Origin: JBAWYM01 sp037143575
GTDB taxonomy: Bacteria > Patescibacteriota > Gracilibacteria > Peribacterales > Peribacteraceae
Assembly: GCA_037143575.1 (NCBI GenBank)
Contig: JBAWYM010000018.1
Span: 1 to 30,685 of the forward strand
Length of the DNA: 30,685 nt
Reading direction: 5' to 3'
The notes under the pieces were generated by a model. It was given only the letters and a program-made list of their open reading frames with translations. It was not told the DNA's origin and made no database searches. The translations under genes and the position numbers were made by a program. Each line of letters begins with the position of its first letter. Within the stretch, counting starts at the first letter, position 1. Shown here piece by piece: positions 26,051 to 30,685 of the stretch.

Positions 26051-29000
26051 CTACGGCACCCTCATCCCCTCCGGCACATAGTGCAGCATATCCAGCATTG
26101 TCCCGGTCTTCGGGAGGATTCCCGCGATGATCACGCGATTGCCGAAGAGATCGGGGATGATGTCGCCGACGTTCTTGAATACTCCTGCAGCGAGCATCAT
26201 CTTGGCTTCATCAAAGCCGACGTAGACAGGCAGTGTCGTTTGTCCGTCAATCTGGCGTGCCTGCATTGCGGCTGTCGTGAGGATGTCTTTGAATGCTGGC
26301 GGGACAGCTTCGGGTGAATTGATAACGAGGAAGAGCTTCAGCGTCTTTTCTTCTGCAACAGTCTTGAGCTCAGCTCCATCGATGGAAGCGATGGTCTGGC
26401 GATTGGTAATGTGCGCCATGTCGAGGACGGTGCTCGTTACGCGGAGGGCGCCGACGACTTGCACATTCTTGAGTCCCACGAAATCTTCCAGCGTGTCGCC
26501 GAATTTCACAAATTCCTTCTCTTTGCGCATGTCTCTGCCTTCGCCGTATCCCAGGAGTGTTTCATTCGTCTTCAATTTCGTCGTCCCTTCCGCAGTGTCG
26601 AAGTACGGGGCGATGCTGTTGGTACCGACGAGGAACTCCGGATTGCCGTCTTCGTAGAACACAATGGCACGGCTTTCCCTCAAGAGATTTCCTGCGGCAG
26701 CGACTGCTTTGGTATTCACGGATCCTCCCATGAGCTTGGAGCTGAAGTTCGCAAACCCGAGGAAGAGGAGGGTGAAGACCGTAGCCATGGCGAACGGTGC
26801 GATCGTCGAGAGCCAGTTCCTGCGACGTGGCCGGAAGAATTTGAGGAGGAGGGAATTGGTCACGACGGAAATAGAACTCATAGCCATGGCCAGCCCCGCC
26901 AGCTCCGGATTCAAGATCAGCCCGAAGATGGGGAAGAGTGCGCGGGCAGCGATCGGAATCCCGAGGACGTTATAAAAGAGCGAGAAGAACATGTTCTGCC
27001 GGATCTTCGTCATCGTCTCCTTGGCGAGTTCGAAGGCCGTGACGACATCGTTGAGGTCATCCTTGATGATGACGATGCCGCCGGTCTCCATAGCGACATC
27101 GGTTCCCGATCCCATGGCGATACCGAGATCGGCTTGTGCGAGGGCGGGAGCGTCATTGATGCCGTCACCTACCATGGCGACCTTCTTTCCTGCAGCCTGC
27201 AGTTTCTTCACCTCTCCGGCCTTGTCCTGGGGCAGGACTTCGGCGAGGACTGTGGTAATGCCGATTTGCGCGGCAATGGCCTTGGCCGTGCGCACGTTAT
27301 CTCCCGAGATCATCACCACCTCGTAGCCACGTGCTCGCAGTTGTTGCACAGCTTCCCTGCTTGTTTCTTTGACAGTATCCGCGACGGCGATGAGCCCGAG
27401 GATTTCGGTTTCTGAGGCGAGGATCATCACCGTCTTGCCTTGTTCCTCGAGCTTGCTGATCTTGCGCTCCTGCTTGTCGTAGGGGAGCTTGGCGATATCC
27501 GTCATGAGGGCACGATTGCCGAAGAAGTATTTCTTTCCATCGACGTTTCCCTCGATCCCGTGGCCGGGAATCGCCGAGAAGTTCTGTACCTCATGGAGAT
27601 GCAATCCTTCTTCTCCTGCATAGCGGTAAATGGCTTCTGCCAGCGAATGTTCCGATGAGCGTTCCAGGCTCGCAGCGATCGTCAGGATGTCTTCTTCCTC
27701 CAGCGATCCGAAGCTAATGGTATCGGTGACTTCCGGCTTGCCCTTCGTGAGCGTTCCGGTCTTGTCGAAGATGATCGTATCGATGTGGCTTGCCGCCTCG
27801 AGAGGTTCTCCTCCTTTGATCAGTACTCCGCGTTCCGCGCCTTTTCCCGTTCCTACCATTATTGCCGTCGGTGTTGCCAGGCCCAGCGCACACGGACAGG
27901 CGATGACGATGACAGCCGTGAAGGCCATGAGCGCGAATGAGAGTGTGGCGCCGAAAACGAAATACCAGAGTCCGAAGGTGAGGAGTGCGAGCAGGATCAC
28001 CGCTGGGACGAACTTCGCCGAAATGCGGTCTGCGAAGCCCTGGATGGGTGCTTTGGAGCCTTGTGCTTCTTCAATCAATCGGATGATTTGCGCGAGAGTC
28101 GATTCCTCGCCGATGCGCTCAGCAGTGAACTCGAAACTTCCGGTTTTATTCATCGTCGCACCCGTTACGCGGTCGCCGATATTCTTCTCCACAGGGATAC
28201 TTTCGCCGGTGAGCATGGATTCATCTACAGAGGAATTCCCTTTCGTGATCTTGCCGTCGACGGGGATCGTCTCACCGGGGCGCACGAGGATGGTGTCGCC
28301 TTTGATGACGTCATCCACAGGGATATCCAGGGTCTTGCCGTCCCGGACCACGCGAGCACTTTTCGCCTTGAGCCCCATGAGGGCGCGGATGGCATCCGAA
28401 GTTTTCCCTTTAGCATTCATCTCCAGCCACTTGCCGAGGATGACGAAGGTGATGAGGAAGGCCGATGTTTCGAAGTACAAATCGGGGATTTTGCCTCCGA
28501 GTAGCCCGAAGACAGTGGCATGGGCGAAGGCGAAGGTCAGGAAGTTCCAGAGGCTGTAGAGATAGGCTGTTGATGTTCCAATGGCGATGAGACTATCCAT
28601 GTTGAAGGTCTTCATCTTCAGGCTGGACCAGAAGCCTTTGTAGAATCCTGCTCCGAAAATGAATTGGACAGGGGTCGCGAGGATCAAGGAAACGAGCCCG
28701 ACGTAGGGCAACAGTGTCGCTGCCCCCGGGAGCCATGCGAAGTAATCGAGGAGCATGAAGTAGAGCATCGGCAGGCTCAGGATGAGGCTTCCCGCGAAGA
28801 GATTGCGGATCGTACGGATCTCGGTTGCCCTCTTCTTCCGCTCGAAGTCGCGGTCCTTCTCATTCACCTCAGAAGCAGCGTAGCCAGCCTTTTCCACCGC
28901 CTTGATGAGGTCTTGAGTATTGGCTGTATGTTCGTCGAAGAGAATGGAGGCTTTCTCTGCAGCGAAGTTTACGTTGGCCTGCGATACCCCCGGCACTTTC

Positions 29001-29647
29001 TTGAGAGATCGCTCGATGAGCATGGCACAGGAGGAGCAGTGCATGCCGGAGAGGGAGAGGGAGAGACGCTTCTTGTTCGATAGCGCAGTAGTCGTTGTCA
29101 CCGGTTCGGTCATGGTTGTGGGGGAAACCTTGTCGCTCACTGTACGCTCTTTCTGTTGTTCGGAGGGGAGCGGCGCTCCGAAGAATGACGAGGCACTGAC
29201 CGTTTGCAGAAACTGATTCATGAAGTTCTGCGGAGTTGCCTCACCGTCGGGAATACTGAATTCAGCGTTCTTGGTTTGGTTCACTTTTCCCTCAAAGTAC
29301 GGTTTCCCCCCTTCTCCTTCCATAATCTTGCCTTCCGCTTCTATGGTGGATGTCAGGTGAATCTTCACCGGCTTCCCCTGCGCGACGCTCTTCTTCTGGA
29401 CGGAAATTTCCGTTTCCATTTCCGGAGTTTTTTCCTCGGGGAGGATACGAGCCTCGTACCCTGCGCTTTTGATCGCGCTGAGAATTGATTCCGGAGTCGC
29501 CGGTCTTTCAAAGGAAATGCGTGCGTCCCCCGAGACAGCGATGGTCCGGGAGAGGATGCCTTTGATATCATCCAGTTCTCTCTGGATGAGCTTCACGCAG
29601 GACTCGCAGTGGATTCCGGTGATCTGGAGATGGATGGAGGACTTCAT
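26051..29647 (-). CDS. copA: Copper-exporting P1B-type ATPase with C-terminal extracytoplasmic domain
   Basis: Two heavy-metal-associated domains carry Cys14-x-x-Cys17 and Cys204-x-x-Cys207, separated by an unassigned linker of about 110 aa. The core has LTGES (479-483), the Cu(I) channel motif CPC (584-586), DKTGTLTKG with Asp628, SEHS where most homologues have SEHP (665-668), and GDGINDAP (827-834). The last core helices carry FYNVLGIP and MAMSSISVV, both typical of Cu(I) exporters. After the usual C-terminus there is a basic turn (RPRRR, 939-943), an extra transmembrane helix (about 951-969) and about 230 further residues predicted to lie outside the cytoplasm, which I do not recognise. 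At 1198 aa it is far longer than typical CopA (about 750-850). It is preceded by a CsoR-type operator. Confidence 0.93.
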   Translation of the reverse strand: MKSSIHLQITGIHCESCVKLIQRELDDIKGILSRTIAVSGDARISFERPATPESILSAIKSAGYEARILPEEKTPEMETEISVQKKSVAQGKPVKIHLTSTIEAEGKIMEGEGGKPYFEGKVNQTKNAEFSIPDGEATPQNFMNQFLQTVSASSFFGAPLPSEQQKERTVSDKVSPTTMTEPVTTTTALSNKKRLSLSLSGMHCSSCAMLIERSLKKVPGVSQANVNFAAEKASILFDEHTANTQDLIKAVEKAGYAASEVNEKDRDFERKKRATEIRTIRNLFAGSLILSLPMLYFMLLDYFAWLPGAATLLPYVGLVSLILATPVQFIFGAGFYKGFWSSLKMKTFNMDSLIAIGTSTAYLYSLWNFLTFAFAHATVFGLLGGKIPDLYFETSAFLITFVILGKWLEMNAKGKTSDAIRALMGLKAKSARVVRDGKTLDIPVDDVIKGDTILVRPGETIPVDGKITKGNSSVDESMLTGESIPVEKNIGDRVTGATMNKTGSFEFTAERIGEESTLAQIIRLIEEAQGSKAPIQGFADRISAKFVPAVILLALLTFGLWYFVFGATLSFALMAFTAVIVIACPCALGLATPTAIMVGTGKGAERGVLIKGGEPLEAASHIDTIIFDKTGTLTKGKPEVTDTISFGSLEEEDILTIAASLERSSEHSLAEAIYRYAGEEGLHLHEVQNFSAIPGHGIEGNVDGKKYFFGNRALMTDIAKLPYDKQERKISKLEEQGKTVMILASETEILGLIAVADTVKETSREAVQQLRARGYEVVMISGDNVRTAKAIAAQIGITTVLAEVLPQDKAGEVKKLQAAGKKVAMVGDGINDAPALAQADLGIAMGSGTDVAMETGGIVIIKDDLNDVVTAFELAKETMTKIRQNMFFSLFYNVLGIPIAARALFPIFGLILNPELAGLAMAMSSISVVTNSLLLKFFRPRRRNWLSTIAPFAMATVFTLLFLGFANFSSKLMGGSVNTKAVAAAGNLLRESRAIVFYEDGNPEFLVGTNSIAPYFDTAEGTTKLKTNETLLGYGEGRDMRKEKEFVKFGDTLEDFVGLKNVQVVGALRVTSTVLDMAHITNRQTIASIDGAELKTVAEEKTLKLFLVINSPEAVPPAFKDILTTAAMQARQIDGQTTLPVYVGFDEAKMMLAAGVFKNVGDIIPDLFGNRVIIAGILPKTGTMLDMLHYVPEGMRVP

Positions 29648-29662
29648 ACGAGTGGGGGAAAG

Positions 29663-29691
29663 AAGATACCTGTACCTATGGTATAGGTACG
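29663..29691 (-). promoter_or_regulatory. copA promoter with CsoR-type operator
   Basis: Minus strand: CGTACC (-35, 29686-29691), 17-bp spacer, TATCTT (-10, 29663-29668). The palindrome ACCTATGGTATAGGT (29674-29688, plus-strand reading) lies within the spacer and -35 box, ending 5 nt from the -10. The transcript would have a leader of about 8 nt. Arms and spacing match the two sites at 30014-30042 and 30599-30627. Confidence 0.65.
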
Positions 29692-29751
29692 ATGGCTAAC
29701 AGTCAATAGCAAATGAGTGCTGTGAATATCCATCAGCACATACATGAGTGA

Positions 29752-30006
29752 TCAGCGTGCCCCACCTCCACCGCAGCCGCAGCCTCCGCCATTGGCGCCC
29801 ATCGTGCACCCCATTCCACCCATGCCTCCGGTCATTCGCTGACCATTAGGCATGATATGTCCTCCTGTTGGAGCGGGCTGCGTTAGTGCACTCGCTGCAT
29901 ACGATGTTGTTGTACGTTGAAACGGAGAAAAGATGGATTGTCCGACGAGCAGGTAGAACCCTGCGATCGTCACGAGGCCCCAGAAGATCTTGTCACTCTT
30001 CGACAT
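29752..30006 (-). CDS. Membrane-anchored Met/Cys/Gly-rich small protein, probably copper-induced (84 aa)
   Basis: Residues 8-26 form one transmembrane helix. The remainder, probably outside the cytoplasm, contains His50, Met52, Met58, Met62, Met65, Cys67, Met69, Cys76 and Cys78 in a Gly-rich tail (GGMGGMGCTMG, GGGCGCGGGG), a composition suited to Cu(I) binding. The frame is open to an ATG at 30042, but a promoter and operator lie inside that extension, and the -10 box is 7 nt from the ATG at 30004-30006, so the shorter start with leaderless mRNA is chosen. It sits between copA and csoR under a CsoR-type site. I propose a metallothionein-like or copper-chaperone role; this is inference, and no family is recognised. 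Confidence 0.7.
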   Translation of the reverse strand: MSKSDKIFWGLVTIAGFYLLVGQSIFSPFQRTTTSYAASALTQPAPTGGHIMPNGQRMTGGMGGMGCTMGANGGGCGCGGGGAR

Positions 30007-30013
30007 CGGCCGG

Positions 30014-30042
30014 AAGATACCTCCACCTGTGGTACAGGTCAA
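30014..30042 (-). promoter_or_regulatory. Promoter and CsoR-type operator of the Met/Cys-rich protein gene
   Basis: Minus strand: TTGACC (30037-30042), exactly 17 bp, TATCTT (30014-30019). The palindrome ACCTGTGGTACAGGT (30025-30039) overlaps the -35 and spacer and ends 5 nt from the -10. The ATG follows the -10 by 7 nt, so the mRNA should be leaderless. Confidence 0.7.
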
Positions 30043-30047
30043 GACTA

Positions 30048-30148
30048 GTTGGTAGTGAGTAGTTTGTAGTGGGTAGAGGAATGATGTTCACGTTCGCTGG
30101 ATTTTCTCAATCCTCAATCTACTCACTACGCACTACCAACTACTCACT
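30048..30148. repeat. Inverted heptad array between csoR and the small Cu protein gene
   Basis: Left arm units TAGTTGG, TAGTGAG, TAGTTTG, TAGTGGG (about 30047-30075) oppose the right arm CTACTCACTACGCACTACC continuing AACTACTCACTA (about 30119-30149). The arms can pair into a long imperfect hairpin around a loop of about 45 nt. The right arm overlaps the stop of the 34-aa ORF. Confidence 0.7.
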
Positions 30149-30251
30149 AAATCACAATCACCAGCATCGCCATCGTCGATGCGATCACTTTCCACGACAC
30201 GTAATACGACGCGACGCCGCTCACTGCACATGCACCAAGGATCAAGATCAT
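30147..30251 (-). CDS. Possible 34-aa hydrophobic membrane peptide
   Basis: The short frame from ATG (30249-30251) to TAG (30147-30149) encodes an almost entirely hydrophobic peptide with two apolar stretches (MILILGACAVSGVASYYV and IASTMAMLVIVI) around one Lys. The frame remains open upstream for about 15 codons with a basic RRR just before the ATG (PRRRLIM), giving a positive-inside signature, but no ATG, GTG or TTG start is found there. It lies in the gap between csoR and the Met/Cys-rich gene on the same strand, so it may be part of the copper module. The short length makes chance occurrence possible. Confidence 0.35.
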   Translation of the reverse strand: MILILGACAVSGVASYYVSWKVIASTMAMLVIVI

Positions 30252-30305
30252 GATCAGCCGTCGACGGGGGATTTTGGCTATGGTGAAGGAGGAATATTGT
30301 ATAAA

Positions 30306-30578
30306 CTATTTATTCGCCATTTTCGTCACGGTCAGGATTTCCTCGACCATTTTCTGCTTCTTCGTGGGACTCGTTGTTTCCATGGCGCCCTTGAAACAAC
30401 TACTGAGATGCCCGTCGAGAAGGAGCTGATGCGCGGATTTGAGGAGGCCAATCACCGCGAGATTCTGCTGCATGATGTCGATGCAGTACTGGTCGGCTTC
30501 CACCATCTCGATAATCTTGCCGAGGAGGCTCTGGGCCTTCCGGAAGCCGATGACGGTCTTCAGTTTCTGGTCGTTCAT
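30306..30578 (-). CDS. csoR: CsoR-family copper-sensing repressor
   Basis: The 90-residue all-helical protein has the CsoR/RcnR/FrmR fold pattern (RKAQSLLGKIIEMVEADQYC, IDIMQQNLAVIGLLKSAHQL, HLSSCF). The metal-ligand set is Cys32, His57 and Cys61 (Cys, then His-x3-Cys), equivalent to Cys36/His61/Cys65 of the Mycobacterium tuberculosis copper sensor, so copper rather than nickel or formaldehyde is the likely signal. Apo-CsoR binds DNA and Cu(I) releases it. Its own promoter carries an ACC-N9-GGT site at the same spacing as those of copA and the small Cu protein gene, predicting autoregulation. The helix-2 Tyr31 before the first Cys is conserved in CsoRs. Confidence 0.88.
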   Translation of the reverse strand: MNDQKLKTVIGFRKAQSLLGKIIEMVEADQYCIDIMQQNLAVIGLLKSAHQLLLDGHLSSCFKGAMETTSPTKKQKMVEEILTVTKMANK

Positions 30579-30598
30579 ATGAATTGGGGAACAGGAAC

Positions 30599-30627
30599 AG
30601 TATAGCGATACCCGGGGGGGAGGTAAA
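30599..30627 (-). promoter_or_regulatory. csoR promoter with candidate autoregulatory operator
   Basis: Minus strand: TTTACC (30622-30627), 17-bp spacer, TATACT (30599-30604). The 15-bp site with ACC and GGT ends (30610-30624, interior a C-run) sits 5 nt from the -10, exactly as in the other two promoters, although its inner arms are less symmetric. The ATG is about 20 nt downstream of the -10. Confidence 0.55.
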
Positions 30628-30631
30628 GTTG

Positions 30632-30685
30632 TAGTTGGTAGTTGGTAGTTGGTAGTTGGTAGTTGGTAGTTGGTAGTTGGTAGTT
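30632..30685. repeat. Perfect heptanucleotide array (TAGTTGG)n at window edge
   Basis: TAGTTGG is repeated 7.7 times without interruption up to the last base of the window. The same 7-mer starts the left arm of the array at 30047. The array probably continues, and may have an inverted partner outside the window. Copy number is likely variable. Confidence 0.9.

Overview
The window looks like a piece of a bacterial chromosome from a small-genome lineage, most plausibly the Candidate Phyla Radiation (Peregrinibacteria/Peribacteria-like). This placement is inferred from protein style and gene mix and was not tested. The evidence is moderately high G+C, TGA used as an ordinary stop (atpC, atpB and atpH contexts), many Cys-rich secreted proteins of unknown role, a DUF5661 protein, weak or absent Shine-Dalgarno motifs, and several promoters placed so close to ATG that transcripts would be leaderless or nearly so. 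No rRNA, tRNA, CRISPR array or phage module is visible.

Layout. 1-5.2 kb: a small hypothetical gene, a repeat-rich spacer, a secreted 26-cysteine protein, an aquaporin-family channel with an altered second NPA box, and two tandem paralogous lipoproteins. 5.2-10.6 kb: an MgtA-type Mg2+ P-type ATPase, an MFS transporter and a membrane-anchored protein with disintegrin-like Cys repeats, separated by GC-rich REP-like hairpins. 10.6-18.9 kb: a DUF5661 protein, then a complete F1Fo ATP synthase locus in the permuted order D-C-(AtpZ/I)-B-E-F-H-A-G, with a MazF-type toxin-antitoxin pair lying antisense between the AtpZ/I-like gene and atpB. 18.9-21.7 kb: a REP-associated tyrosine transposase (RAYT) with five two-hairpin REP units around it.

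19.7-26.0 kb is the most interesting block. It holds three carbonic-anhydrase-like genes: one exported protein with a beta-CA zinc signature, and two divergent, full-length homologues of the carboxysome shell carbonic anhydrase CsoSCA (504 and 812 aa). No carboxysome or RuBisCO gene is in the window. The 812-aa gene looks A+T-richer than its neighbours and carries a long extra C-terminal region.

26.0-30.7 kb is a copper-response module, all on the minus strand: a 1198-aa CopA with an unusual extracytoplasmic C-terminal domain, a membrane-anchored Met/Cys/Gly-rich small protein, a possible 34-aa membrane peptide, and CsoR. Three promoters in this module share an ACC-N9-GGT palindrome exactly 5 nt upstream of the -10 box, which predicts a self-regulated CsoR regulon.

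Across the window many spacers contain different heptanucleotide tandem arrays, most arranged as inverted pairs able to fold into hairpins. They resemble the heptameric STRR repeats known from cyanobacteria.
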